A DNA stretch of 64,000 nucleotides from Spirosoma panaciterrae DSM 21099 (GTDB taxonomy: Bacteria; Bacteroidota; Bacteroidia; Cytophagales; Spirosomataceae). The notes under the pieces were generated by a model. The model made no database searches. It was not told the origin of the DNA and saw only the letters and a program-made list of their open reading frames with translations. The position numbers and the translations under genes are program-made. The stretch spans positions 1 to 64,000 of the forward strand of contig NZ_KB893175.1 in assembly GCF_000374025.1 (NCBI RefSeq). Reading direction: 5' to 3'. This document shows positions 44,910 through 54,115 of the stretch, piece after piece (position 1 is the first letter of the stretch; every line of letters begins with the position of its first letter).

Positions 44910-47900
44910 TTAGAACGACCCTATCCCATCAACGGTCTCTGGCATGAGCTCTTTGGCCACAGTGCCAGTCTGTTCAATAATCGATTGAATGATTTCCAGG
45001 GGCACACGAACCCAGTCGGGTCGGTGGCTGAGTTCACTATTTAGGTCCGATATGGCTTTTTCGAGCAGGTACGTTTCCAGCATCATTTGCAGATCGTTGG
45101 CGTCATCGGGAATAAACGAACTGCCCCGAACGGTTTCCAGATAGGCTTCCATAAAAAAGTTGCTCATGCATTGGGCCCAGAATATAGCATAGGGTAAAAG
45201 GGGGATCGTGTCTTCGGCCGTGACCTGATTATTCTGTAAAAAGCCTTCGTACCCAACGTAATAGAACGAGCGAATCATAGACGCGACATCACGCAGAGGA
45301 GACCGTTTCAGACGACGTTCGCTGTAGCTCCGGCCAGGGTCGCCCCCAAAATCCTGAATGGCAATATCTTTGCCCGTCAGCAGAATCTTGTCCAACTGCA
45401 GGTCCCCGTGAATGCGAATCTTGGTGCTGACCAGTTTTTTACTGTAAATCCGTTTAAACAGGGCTAATACTTCCTCTTTTCGACCCAGTATCTGTTCAAC
45501 ATCCTGCCGAACATTGTCGGGCAGGCGTTGCAAATTTCGTTTTTGGGTCTGGTAACTTTCGCGAACCAGCGATTGAAAACCGGCATACAACGACCGCTGA
45601 TAGTGCAGGGAAAATTCTTCAGGGGCAAAGTCTGTCAGTGTCGTGTTCGACGCCAGTGCCTGGTGCATCGCCCCGATTCGTTCGCCTAGTAGCCGAACCT
45701 GCTGAGCGGCCCGGTGGCCAAGTAACTCCTGTGCTTCGGGGGGTAAGCTCGTGAACGAAACCGGCTGACTCAGGGTGCCCAGCGTTGCATTCAGGGCCTC
45801 GGCCAATTGCATTGAATTGCGGGCCAGAATCCGTTCAATAAAGTTGTTGATGCGTTCCAGAACATACTGTTTCCCATCGCCATGTTGCGCTACAAGTTTC
45901 TGCATAACGGCCAGCATGATCGGCTCGCCCGAAGCCAGCATTTCGATCATTCCGGCAAACGGAGGGACGTTCGAAAAGTCTGCCTGCTCAGACAGGAACT
46001 GAGTCATTTCGGCATCTGGATTGATCGTTAAATCAACCTTTCGATACACTTTCAATACGTAACAGTGATCGTAAATGATAGAGGCATAGGCAGGGCCCGA
46101 AGCCACCAGTTTCGACTTTATAGCACTGTGCTGACGGACGTAGTCCATCAATAACGGTTTAGATTGCAGAACAAGGTTGCCTTCAGCATGTCGGTCATTC
46201 TGTGTTAGTTTCTGAAGCAGAGCCTGCTGTACATCGGGGAGGTAAAGACCATCGCAGAGTACCCCCGATTCGTGCCCCAGATGCAGATTGGCCAGTACCG
46301 CCTGAGGGCAGCTATGTAATAACAGAGCGGCCTGTAGCTCGTCGGCAAAGGCAATAACCAACTGGAAAATTTCGGGCAGGCCCCGCTCATACGTAACTTC
46401 AACCAAAAGAATGTAGGCCGAACCCACTGGCAGCATAAGCGGTGCCTGGTTCAGAATAGAAACGCCCCGCATGGTTACCCGCTTTTCTTCGAACCAGTCG
46501 GTCCTGAGCAGGTAATCGGGCAAGACTTTCGTTTCCAGGCGTTCCCGGGTGTTGTTGCTCAAAATCTGTCCCCACAGGGCAATATGCAGTTCAGGAAGCT
46601 GGAGGGGAGCCGCCACACGCGCAGCTGTTTTTTCCAGCACAAACCACTGGTAGTCGTGAGGGGCCAGCGTGAAGAAATACGTTTCCTGTTCCGTAACAGC
46701 CGGAAACGTATTTCGGCTGAATAACTCAACCGGAACATACCCGCCAAACCCATCCAGTTCAATTTCGGCAGGTTGAGCATATTTCGACAGGTTAATGATG
46801 ATCAGCAGCGTCTGGTCTTCGTAGGTGCGGGTAAACGCCAGCACTTTTGGATTTTCGACGTTCAGAAAGGTCAGATCTCCTCGCCCAAAAGCCTTGTATT
46901 TCTTCCGTAGGGTCATCATCCGTTTCATGAACCAAAACAGCGAGGAGGTGTTCTGACGCTGCGTTTCGACGTTGACGGATTCATAATGGTACTCCGAATC
47001 AAGAATGGTAGGCAGATATAGCTTATGAGGATTGGCGGCCGAGAATCCGGCATTTCGGTCGGGCGACCATTGCATGGGCGTTCGTACGCCATCGCGGTCG
47101 CCCAGATACACATTATCGCCCATGCCGATTTCATCGCCGTAATACAGAACCGGTGTGCCCGGCAACGAAAAAAGCAGCGAGTTCATCAACTCTATTTTTT
47201 TTCGGTTGTTGCTCAGCAGCGGAGCCAAACGATGGCGTAGACCCAGATTGATGCGGGATCGGGGGTCTTTGATGTACGTCTTGTACATATAGTCCCGCTC
47301 CTCGTCGGTCACCATTTCGAGGGTTAGCTCGTCATGATTGCGGAGAAAGATAGCCCACTGGCAGTTTTCGGGGATGGCGGGGGTTTGATCAAAAATATCG
47401 GTGATGGGATAGCGGTCTTCCATTTGTAACGCCATAAACAACCGGGGCATGACCGGAAAATGGTAGTTCATATGGCACTCATCGCCATCACCAAAATACG
47501 ATGCGGCTTCTTCGGGCCACATATTGGCTTCGGCCAGAAAGACCACTCCCGGAAAATGATCATCGACGTGTTGCCGCAGTTGTTTTAGAAACGCGTGGGT
47601 TTCGGGCAGGTTTTCGCCGTTGGTACCCTCCCGCTCGTACAGGTAAGGGACAGCATCGAGCCGGAAACCATCCACACCCATGTCGCACCAATAGTCGATT
47701 ATTTTGAATATCTCGCTCTGCACGAGTGGGTTATCGTAGTTCAGGTCGGGCTGATGATGGAAAAAGCGATGCCAGTAATATGCCTGCGCTTCATGATCCC
47801 AGGTCCAGTTCGAATGTTCAAAGTCCTGGAAAATAATGCGAACATCTTTGTATTGAGTCGGGTCATCCGTCCAGACATAATAGTCGCGTTCGGGCGATCC

Positions 47901-48284
47901 CTTGGGGGCTTTTCGGGCGCGTTGAAACCAGGGATGCTGATCGGAGGTGTGATTGATGACCAGTTCGGTAATCACTTTCAGATTCCGCTGATGGGCTTCG
48001 TGAAGCAGCGTTTTAAACTGCTCGATGGTCCCATAGGCGGGGTTGATGGTGTAATAATCGGCTATATCGTACCCGTCATCGCGCAGGGGCGAAGGGTAGA
48101 ATGGCAAAAGCCAGATGGCCGTAACCCCCAGTTCCTGAAGGTAATCCAGCTTTTGGAGTAAGCCCTGAAAATCACCGATTCCGTCGCCATTGCCGTCGTA
48201 AAAGGCTTTGATATGCAATTCATAAATGATGGCATCCTTGTACCACTGAAGATTGTCCTGGAGATCTATGGTATTTTCTGTCAT
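44910..48284 (-). CDS. treS: Trehalose synthase fused to maltokinase (TreS-Mak)
   Basis: This 1124-aa fusion has an N-terminal GH13 trehalose synthase (about 10-555) that interconverts trehalose and maltose, with NHTSDQHPWF (region I), GFRLDAVPYL (nucleophile Asp about 207), FLAEANMW (acid Glu about 249) and FLRNHDELT (Asp about 317). It is joined to a maltokinase (about 590-1110) that makes maltose-1-phosphate for glycogen-type glucans. In the kinase part IHGDLQLDKILL and IQDFGGDPGRSYSERRLKRSPLRDVASM are seen; the usual DFEGEP is DFGGDP here. The TreS half is complete. It is the first gene of a two-gene operon with trehalase and is divergent from the OtsA-OtsB gene, each side with its own operator. 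Confidence 0.93.
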   Translation of the reverse strand: MTENTIDLQDNLQWYKDAIIYELHIKAFYDGNGDGIGDFQGLLQKLDYLQELGVTAIWLLPFYPSPLRDDGYDIADYYTINPAYGTIEQFKTLLHEAHQRNLKVITELVINHTSDQHPWFQRARKAPKGSPERDYYVWTDDPTQYKDVRIIFQDFEHSNWTWDHEAQAYYWHRFFHHQPDLNYDNPLVQSEIFKIIDYWCDMGVDGFRLDAVPYLYEREGTNGENLPETHAFLKQLRQHVDDHFPGVVFLAEANMWPEEAASYFGDGDECHMNYHFPVMPRLFMALQMEDRYPITDIFDQTPAIPENCQWAIFLRNHDELTLEMVTDEERDYMYKTYIKDPRSRINLGLRHRLAPLLSNNRKKIELMNSLLFSLPGTPVLYYGDEIGMGDNVYLGDRDGVRTPMQWSPDRNAGFSAANPHKLYLPTILDSEYHYESVNVETQRQNTSSLFWFMKRMMTLRKKYKAFGRGDLTFLNVENPKVLAFTRTYEDQTLLIIINLSKYAQPAEIELDGFGGYVPVELFSRNTFPAVTEQETYFFTLAPHDYQWFVLEKTAARVAAPLQLPELHIALWGQILSNNTRERLETKVLPDYLLRTDWFEEKRVTMRGVSILNQAPLMLPVGSAYILLVEVTYERGLPEIFQLVIAFADELQAALLLHSCPQAVLANLHLGHESGVLCDGLYLPDVQQALLQKLTQNDRHAEGNLVLQSKPLLMDYVRQHSAIKSKLVASGPAYASIIYDHCYVLKVYRKVDLTINPDAEMTQFLSEQADFSNVPPFAGMIEMLASGEPIMLAVMQKLVAQHGDGKQYVLERINNFIERILARNSMQLAEALNATLGTLSQPVSFTSLPPEAQELLGHRAAQQVRLLGERIGAMHQALASNTTLTDFAPEEFSLHYQRSLYAGFQSLVRESYQTQKRNLQRLPDNVRQDVEQILGRKEEVLALFKRIYSKKLVSTKIRIHGDLQLDKILLTGKDIAIQDFGGDPGRSYSERRLKRSPLRDVASMIRSFYYVGYEGFLQNNQVTAEDTIPLLPYAIFWAQCMSNFFMEAYLETVRGSSFIPDDANDLQMMLETYLLEKAISDLNSELSHRPDWVRVPLEIIQSIIEQTGTVAKELMPETVDGIGSF

Positions 48285-48369
48285 GATTGTCTGGAAGTAA
48301 ACGATTCAAACGGTCGATCGGGCTGGTCAGATATACGCTGATCGGGCACGAAGGACCAACTGGATTTTG

Positions 48370-48427
48370 GCAACTACTCGATTTGAGCTAAGAATCTGCT
48401 TATAGACCGCTTAGAAATTACTTAGAA
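48370..48427 (-). promoter_or_regulatory. Four-unit TTCTAAG operator for the TreS-trehalase operon
   Basis: Read on the minus strand, units are TTCTAAG (48427-48421), TTCTAAG (48416-48410), CTATAAG (48405-48399) and TTCTTAG (48394-48388), all 11 bp apart. The last is followed after about 11 bp by TAGTTGCC, a weak -7 match. The operator ends about 100 bp before the TreS ATG at 48284. It lies back to back with the plus-strand operator at 48479. Confidence 0.68.
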
Positions 48428-48478
48428 CGCTTTTCTGGCTTTGTTGTTTAGCAGGAAGTCAAAGTTGTGGTGGAGCTT

Positions 48479-48536
48479 CTCTAAGAAGTTTCTAAGATTT
48501 ACTTAAGTTGGCTCTAAGCCCAATTGGCGTCTTTTG
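48479..48536 (+). promoter_or_regulatory. Four-unit TTCTAAG operator for the OtsA-OtsB gene
   Basis: Units start at 48479 (CTCTAAG), 48490 (TTCTAAG), 48501 (ACTTAAG) and 48512 (CTCTAAG), an exact 11-bp pitch. Ten bp after the last, GTCTTTTG at 48529-48536 preserves TTTG. The ATG is at 48575, 39 bp after this element. The pattern of a third unit nCTTAAG is shared with 41215 and 61401. Confidence 0.72.
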
Positions 48537-48574
48537 TAAAACACACTGCGCGTTCAGTAACGCAACAAGCCTGC

Positions 48575-50809
48575 ATGACAACCTCTAAAACTCCGTTTAA
48601 ACGCCTGATCATTGTTTCGTATCGATTACCATTTACCGTAAAGGAAAAGCAGGAAGGGTATGAGCTGGTCCAGAACTCAGGAGGTCTGGTGTCGGCTGTG
48701 CTGTCGATGGCCGGACAAATGGGACAGTCGTCCGATGGTTTGCCGACCAAAATTCACTGGGTGGGCCATGCCGATTCGGCCTTTCAGGATGTCGATACAT
48801 CGGTTTTTGAGAACGAAACGTTTGTGGCTCATCCGGTTTTTATCGATGAGGCTGTCCATACAGGTTTTTATTACGGATTTAGTAATGATCTCGTCTGGCC
48901 TTTGTTTCACTACTTTCCGTCGTATGCCTCATTTCGGGAGCATGATTTTGACCATTATCAGCAGGCCAATGCCTGTTTTCTGCATGTTCTGAATGAATTG
49001 ACTGAACCGGGCGATCTCATCTGGATTCACGATTTTCAACTGATGCTCCTGCCCGATATGGTTCGCCAGGTAGTTCCTGATGCGTCTATTGGCTATTTTT
49101 TTCACATTCCGTTCCCGACCTACGAGATTATCAAGTTGTTGCCCCGTGCCTGGCGGCAGGAATTGTTGAAGGGTGTTCTGGGGGCCGATGTCATTGGGTT
49201 TCATACGGCCGATTATGTCCAGCATTTTATCCAGAGCGTGGCCGAAGTACTGGAACTGCCCATCATCGGCCAGCGAATTGTATTGGCCGATCGCTCGCTA
49301 CTGGTCAAAGAATTCCCCATAAGTATCGACTTCAACAAGTTCGACCAAAGCAGCCAGGAGGCCGATGTCGTAGAGATGCGCCAACGAGACAAAGCCCTGC
49401 TGCGGCATAACCGGATCATTTTTTCGGTGGATCGACTCGACTATACGAAGGGCATTACGTACCGATTACGAGGATTTGAACGATTTCTGGTTCAACATCC
49501 CGAATGGCATAATCGCGTTACGTTTGTGATGACGGTGGTTCCCTCGCGCGATAAAATTGGTCAGTATCAGGAGTTAAAGCGAGAAATCGAAGAAACGGTT
49601 GGTCGGATCAATGGCCTATTCGGTACCATTGGCTGGCGCCCCATCGTGTACACCTATTCGTCGCTCTCCTTTACAGAGCTACTGGCGCTCTACACCGCCT
49701 GCGATATTGCGTTGATTACGCCCCTTCGCGATGGCATGAATCTGGTCTGTAAAGAATTTATTGCCAGCCGACACGATCAGCGGGGCGTTCTGATTTTGAG
49801 CGAGCTGGCCGGAGCTGCCCAGGAGCTTCAGGAAGCGCTCATCATTAATCCGACCGATACGCAGGAAGTAGCGGATGCCATCCAGCAGGGCCTTACTATG
49901 CCCGAAGCGGAGCAGGAACGGCGACTAACGACGATGCGCAAGCACGTACAAAACCATAATGTGTTCCGCTGGAGTCACGATTTCCTGTCGGCCTTTCAGG
50001 TGATTCGTGAGAGTGAAACGGAACTGGAGACCGATCTGCCCATTGCCTCCTTTGTGAGTTCGTTCGAACAGGCACAACAACGGTTGCTCCTGTTCGATTT
50101 CGATGGTACCCTGGCCCCAATTGTCAATGACCCGGCCCTGGCTAGTCCCTCCAAGTCATTGAAGCGAACCATTCAGCACCTGGCCGAAACCAGTGATGTA
50201 GTAGTCATCAGTGGCCGAAATCGGGCCTTTCTGGAAAAAACGTTTGCGGGTATTTCAGTCAGTCTGGTAGCCGAACACGGCGCTTTTCTCCAGAAACCCG
50301 GCCAGCCCTGGGAGCGGCTCGATTTATCGGCCGATGACTGGGTCGATTCGGTTCGGACCATCATGACTCCTTTTGTCGATCAGGCGCCTGGTTCGTTCAT
50401 TGAAGAGAAAGAAACTTCCATTGCATGGCACTATCGGAAGAGTGAAATAGACGACATTGAAAATCAGGCCATTGATCTGGCTACTCAGTTGCGTAGTGCT
50501 TCCTATTCTGTTCCCTTAACGATTATTCAGGGGAGTAAGGTGGTGGAGGTCAAAACCGCTCAGCATAGCAAAGGAACGGTTGCCAATGCCATATTTGAGC
50601 AAAAACCCTACGACTTTATTGTAAGCATTGGCGATGACACGACCGACGAAGATATGTTTCGGCAATTGCCCAACTGGGCTTACACTGTTAAAGTGGGAGC
50701 AGGCATTTCATTTGCCCGCTACCATCTGGCCCGGCAGCGGGATGTCGAAGTGTTGCTGGAGCGAATGAGCCAGGTGTTGACTAAAGCGCCCGAAGATCAA
50801 TTGAGCTAA
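48575..50809 (+). CDS. otsAB: Trehalose-6-phosphate synthase / phosphatase fusion (OtsA-OtsB)
   Basis: This 744-aa bifunctional enzyme makes trehalose from UDP-glucose and glucose-6-phosphate. The GT20 synthase (about 1-475) contains IVSYRLPF, NSGGLVSAV, WIHDFQLMLLPDMVRQ (about 150), SVDRLDYTKGITYRLRGFERF (about 285) and DGMNLVCKEFIASR (about 385). The HAD phosphatase (about 500-740) contains LLFDFDGTLAP (nucleophile Asp about 507), ISGRNRAFLE and IGDDTTDEDMF (about 687). ATG at 48575 is used; the frame is open from a TTG at 48524, but that overlaps the -7 element. It is expressed from the operator at 48479 and ends before a hairpin at 50828. Confidence 0.94.
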   Translation: MTTSKTPFKRLIIVSYRLPFTVKEKQEGYELVQNSGGLVSAVLSMAGQMGQSSDGLPTKIHWVGHADSAFQDVDTSVFENETFVAHPVFIDEAVHTGFYYGFSNDLVWPLFHYFPSYASFREHDFDHYQQANACFLHVLNELTEPGDLIWIHDFQLMLLPDMVRQVVPDASIGYFFHIPFPTYEIIKLLPRAWRQELLKGVLGADVIGFHTADYVQHFIQSVAEVLELPIIGQRIVLADRSLLVKEFPISIDFNKFDQSSQEADVVEMRQRDKALLRHNRIIFSVDRLDYTKGITYRLRGFERFLVQHPEWHNRVTFVMTVVPSRDKIGQYQELKREIEETVGRINGLFGTIGWRPIVYTYSSLSFTELLALYTACDIALITPLRDGMNLVCKEFIASRHDQRGVLILSELAGAAQELQEALIINPTDTQEVADAIQQGLTMPEAEQERRLTTMRKHVQNHNVFRWSHDFLSAFQVIRESETELETDLPIASFVSSFEQAQQRLLLFDFDGTLAPIVNDPALASPSKSLKRTIQHLAETSDVVVISGRNRAFLEKTFAGISVSLVAEHGAFLQKPGQPWERLDLSADDWVDSVRTIMTPFVDQAPGSFIEEKETSIAWHYRKSEIDDIENQAIDLATQLRSASYSVPLTIIQGSKVVEVKTAQHSKGTVANAIFEQKPYDFIVSIGDDTTDEDMFRQLPNWAYTVKVGAGISFARYHLARQRDVEVLLERMSQVLTKAPEDQLS

Positions 50810-50827
50810 TTGCATGCATTCGTTGTC

Positions 50828-50862
50828 TGTGGCCCGACCTAGTCGGGCCACAAGTCTTTATT
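50828..50862 (+). terminator. Hairpin after OtsA-OtsB
   Basis: A perfect 11-bp stem TGTGGCCCGAC / GTCGGGCCACA with a 3-nt loop lies 19 bp after the stop and is followed by AGTCTTTATT. The T-stretch is short, so the strength is moderate. It also separates the convergent acetyltransferase gene. Confidence 0.65.
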
Positions 50863-50906
50863 GAGGTTGATGTCCGTAAAACGCTATTGAATCGATTGGA
50901 ACCAAG

Positions 50907-51470
50907 TTACAACGTGCGGATGACTTTAGCAGGTACTCCGGCAACGACCGTATTGGGCGGAACATCCCGACTCACCACCGCACCGGCTGCAACAATCGCA
51001 TTTTCACCAACGGTTACACCGGGCAGAATAGTGGCCCCTGCACCTATCCAGGCATTTCGTTTGATCAAAACGGGGCTGGGAATAACGGTTTTTCGATCAC
51101 CCGGATCGAGCGGATGGTTTTCTGAGGTGAGGTTCACGCGTGGGCCAATCTGTACGTCATCTTCGATGGATATGCCACCGATGTCCAGAAAAGAACAGGC
51201 ATGGTTGATGAACACGTTTTTTCCCAGCGATATTGACCGGCCAAAGTTGGTATAAAATGGAGGGAAGATCGTGGTCGATTCATCGATTGGGTTTCCGATG
51301 ATGATGCTTAACTGATCGCGTACCTGATCGACATGGGTTGCCGTTGTGTTCATCTCAACACAGAGCCGGATTGTTCGCGAAACAACTTCGCCAAACGCAC
51401 CATATTCAGGATCGTCTTTTCGTAGCAGCTCCCCGGCTCGAAGCCGTTCAATTATTGATTGATTGTTCAT
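50907..51470 (-). CDS. Maltose/galactoside O-acetyltransferase-like protein
   Basis: This 187-aa protein is a left-handed beta-helix acetyltransferase of the NodL/LacA/Maa group. The N-terminal helical MAC-type domain ([16 protein letters not shown], about 7-60) is followed by [62 protein letters not shown] (catalytic-type His about 126) and [48 protein letters not shown] at 51470 fits the family start; the frame extends a few codons further. Near trehalose and maltose enzymes it might detoxify excess sugars, but the operator found at those genes is absent here. Confidence 0.87.
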   Translation of the reverse strand: MNNQSIIERLRAGELLRKDDPEYGAFGEVVSRTIRLCVEMNTTATHVDQVRDQLSIIIGNPIDESTTIFPPFYTNFGRSISLGKNVFINHACSFLDIGGISIEDDVQIGPRVNLTSENHPLDPGDRKTVIPSPVLIKRNAWIGAGATILPGVTVGENAIVAAGAVVSRDVPPNTVVAGVPAKVIRTL

Positions 51471-52049
51471 AATCGTGTTTATGGGAAGGAGAGGCCGCAT
51501 CTGCAAACCAACCATCCGCCTTTTTGAGATACGAGTAACGTTCGGTTACTGCCTTAGTGTCTGTCAAATTTCTGGTCAGGAAATCGTTGAGCATGTCCGC
51601 GACATAAACCCTTATGGGTACCCAACCCGGCTAAAAACAAACTAGTCCGGAGCGACCTATGTAGTTTTACTTAGCCGTTTGAATATAAGTAGATTATTAG
51701 AAATGCATCAGGTTAATTTTTGTCCTGCGTCAGCAGGACAAAAAGGCCAGTTTGAGATACGCTAAACGAGTTGTGCTTCTGTACCTGGTGTAATTTAAGT
51801 TGTCGGTCATTCCAACCCGCGACAAAAGTAATGGATGGGCAACCTACTGATTTTATACATTTTACGGTTTTACTTACCACTTTTACGGATGCGGGTTTGA
51901 GTCACTGTTTTCGCCGTTAGATTTGGCTGAAAGATCAGACGATGACTGGACTAGTTTACCTGAAAAAGTACAGGACTCTAGGGAAAGTACCCACTGATTT
52001 GGCCAGAATTTGCTACATAAACCCTTCAATACAGAAACGACCAAAAACC
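51471..52049. other. Intergenic region with a perfect palindrome
   Basis: This 580-bp stretch has no convincing gene. At 51717-51744 a perfect inverted repeat has arms TTTTTGTCCTG and CAGGACAAAAA around a 6-nt loop. The rest looks like divergent promoter sequence of the acetyltransferase gene and the esterase pseudogene. A frame from 51942 into the esterase is an unneeded N-terminal extension. Confidence 0.45.
51717..51744. repeat. 28-bp perfect inverted repeat (possible operator)
   Basis: Two 11-nt arms are fully complementary with a 6-nt spacer (CGTCAG). T-runs are outside left and A-runs outside right, so it is not an intrinsic terminator. The size and symmetry fit the site of a dimeric helix-turn-helix repressor, or a small structured element. 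No repressor gene is next to it. Confidence 0.5.
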
Positions 52050-52824
52050 ATGATTACAACGAACAGACGGCATTTTTTGACTAGTTTATCGTTGGCAACT
52101 GCAGCCGTATACACGTCGCCCTACGCTTTTTCGGGGACTGGGAAAGCCGATGAGTACGTTCAGGTTGAGACGTCGTATGGGCGAATTCGCGGTATCCGCA
52201 AAGAAGGAGTCAATACGTTCAAAGGCATTCCCTACGGAGGAAAGGTATCTGGCGACTGGCGGTTTCGTAGGGCGGCCCCGGTAAATCCCTGGACGGGTGT
52301 TCGCGATGCACTGGAGGTTGGTGCTCCGGCCATCCAGCCCCCCCGTCGGAATGAGCCTGCTCCAGCCGAAGACTATTTATTCCTGAATGTCTGGACGCCC
52401 GCCAACAATCAGAAGAAACGGCCTGTCATGTTCTACAATCATGGCGGTGGGTTTGTCATTGGATCGGGGGCTTCGGCAAGCCAGGATGGCTCTAATCTGG
52501 CCCGGAACTTCGACGTAGTCGTAGTCGAAACAAATCATCGGCTGGGTTTACTGGGGTTTCTGTATCTGGATGAACTTGCTGGGGCGACTATGCCGGATCG
52601 GGCAATATGGGGAAGCTGGATATGGTGTCACGGCCTCCCGTCACTTTGCTGAACTCTGGACGACCTTCGCCCGAACGGGTAAGCCAGCGGCTAAAGACGT
52701 TCCCCAATGGCCAGCCTACAACCTCAAAACCCGCCCAACGATGCGCATTGATACTACCTGTCAGGTGATCGACAATCGATTTAGCCGGGAACTGGCTATG
52801 TGGCGTTCCATTGGCAGGATGTAG
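52050..52824 (+). pseudogene. Carboxylesterase type B, internally deleted
   Basis: The ATG at 52050 opens a Tat-like leader (TTNRRHFLTSLSLATAAVYTS) and the N-terminal part of a type B carboxylesterase: VETSYGRIRGI, FKGIPYGG, EDYLFLNVWTP, PVMFYNHGGGFVIGSG (oxyanion hole) and RLGLLGFLYLDEL. After about 190 codons the sequence jumps: in another frame (52570-52824) the C-terminal end of the same family appears (HFAELWTTFARTGKPAAKDVPQWPAYNLKTRPTMRID). The middle with the GxSxG nucleophile, catalytic Glu and His is missing, about 250-300 codons. An internal deletion with frame change is the simplest explanation; enzyme activity is not possible. Confidence 0.8.
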
Positions 52825-52947
52825 GCTGCTCAGAATTCCGAACTTACTTATGCCTTTCAAGCCCGAACAGTGGAGATAGGCCGTATACCCGGTCGCTCTG
52901 TTTTGTCTGGGCTATGTGCTCTGTAGCTTAGGGCAAAGGGCAGGCCA

Positions 52948-53142
52948 CTAATTGATCTCATCGATTGGCGTTTTGTAGTCTTTCTGACGCTGAGAAGACT
53001 TTCTAAGACGTTGGCGGAGATGGGAATAATGGGGAGGGAGCCTATCGAAACCCGAACTTTTCAGGCCATACCGAGCACTGGCTAAATAGCTTAAGGCACC
53101 TATGGCCAATAGGGTTAGTGTTATAATCAAAGCTAGCAGCAT
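52948..53142 (-). CDS. Small single-pass membrane protein with basic tail
   Basis: This 64-aa frame starts with a strong membrane helix (MLLALIITLTLLAIGALSYLASA) and continues with a basic, polar tail (HLRQRLRKSSQRQKDYKTPIDEIN). No family is recognised. The reason to take it as real is its promoter region: on the same strand, 120-180 bp upstream, are units of the shared operator and a CTTTG-containing -7 candidate (53264-53320). The response regulator gene is divergent from it, so it could report to or be controlled by that system. Confidence 0.45.
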   Translation of the reverse strand: MLLALIITLTLLAIGALSYLASARYGLKSSGFDRLPPHYSHLRQRLRKSSQRQKDYKTPIDEIN

Positions 53143-53263
53143 CGGTCGGTTTCATCAAGGGAAGTACCAGAATCTACTCACAACATTGACCATACCCTGC
53201 CAGTAAGAAAACAGGGTATGGATCAATGCATTAGGAAAGCGCATGTTCACCGCTTTGCCCCAG

Positions 53264-53320
53264 CAAAGTGGAAAACAGGAATAAGGAAGTGCTTAAGCTG
53301 ACCTTAGAATTTGATTAGAA
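53264..53320 (-). promoter_or_regulatory. TTCTAAG-type operator between small membrane protein and response regulator
   Basis: On the minus strand the units are TTCTAAT (53320-53314), TTCTAAG (53309-53303), GCTTAAG (53298-53292) and a weak TCCTTAT (53287-53281), 11 bp apart. A CACTTTG sequence ending at 53264 lies near the -7 position. Orientation points to the small membrane protein at 52948-53142, but the site is also about 110 bp upstream of the response regulator ATG, so it could serve autoregulation. Confidence 0.55.
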
Positions 53321-53428
53321 GCCACCAACAGGTTCGAAAAAGACCAATACGACAACACCGTACTAACTAATAGCGTACTTTGCTGTTTAATACATGACAC
53401 AGGCTACTCATTGGTAGCTTGTAGTACT

Positions 53429-54106
53429 ATGAAACTATTAGTAGTTGAGGACGAAGCCAAAACCTTGCAGGCCATTCAGCAGGGGCTGGAAGAAAGCCAG
53501 TTTGAAGTCGATATTGCCTACGATGGCTTAATCGCCAAGCGGTTGGCTCTGAAAAACAATTATGCTGCCATTATTACCGATCTGATTTTGCCGGGCCTTA
53601 ATGGGTATGAACTATGTCGTCAGCTTCGGGCCGAAGGGCTTACTACGCCCATCCTGATTCTGACGGCGCTGGGCGAAACGGACGATAAAGTTATGGGATT
53701 CGATGCCGGGGCCGATCAGTATCTGACCAAACCGTTTCAGTTTGCCGAGCTACTGGCGCGGGTACGGTCGCTGACCAAACGCGGTACGCAGGTAGCCATG
53801 ACCGCCCAGACGTTACGCTATGGCGGTATTGAAATGAATCTGGATGCCAAAACCGTGACGCGTGATGGCAAACCAATTGATCTGACCGCCCGAGAGTTTG
53901 CGCTGCTGGAGTTCCTGATGCGTAACCAGGGGAGGGTACTTTCCAAGCCAGCCATTGCCGAACACGTCTGGGATTTGAATTTCGATACGGGCACCAATGT
54001 AGTAGAGGTTTACATCAACTACCTCCGTAAAAAGATCGACAAAGACTTTCCTAAAAAGTTGATCCACACCCAGTTTGGCATGGGCTATATGTTTAAGGAA
54101 GAATGA
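53429..54106 (+). CDS. OmpR-family response regulator
   Basis: This 225-aa two-component regulator has an N-terminal receiver domain (about 1-115; acidic pair at VVEDEA, phospho-acceptor Asp in IITDLILPG at about 51, LTALGE and the Lys in YLTKPFQF at about 101) and a C-terminal winged helix (about 128-222; LTAREFALLEFLMRNQGRVLSKPAI, TNVVEVYINYLRKKID, GMGYMF). OmpR/PhoB-type winged helices bind 7-bp half-sites at 11-bp pitch, the geometry of the operators in this region, so it is the leading candidate regulator. ATG at 53429 is chosen; the frame opens at a TTG at 53411. It precedes its kinase by 9 bp. Confidence 0.93.
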   Translation: MKLLVVEDEAKTLQAIQQGLEESQFEVDIAYDGLIAKRLALKNNYAAIITDLILPGLNGYELCRQLRAEGLTTPILILTALGETDDKVMGFDAGADQYLTKPFQFAELLARVRSLTKRGTQVAMTAQTLRYGGIEMNLDAKTVTRDGKPIDLTAREFALLEFLMRNQGRVLSKPAIAEHVWDLNFDTGTNVVEVYINYLRKKIDKDFPKKLIHTQFGMGYMFKEE

Positions 54107-54115
54107 ACAGGCTCT

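Noticed and set aside
50887-51255. A 122-codon plus-strand frame opposite the acetyltransferase
   Set aside because: It is the antisense shadow of the hexapeptide-repeat protein, whose motifs are unambiguous.
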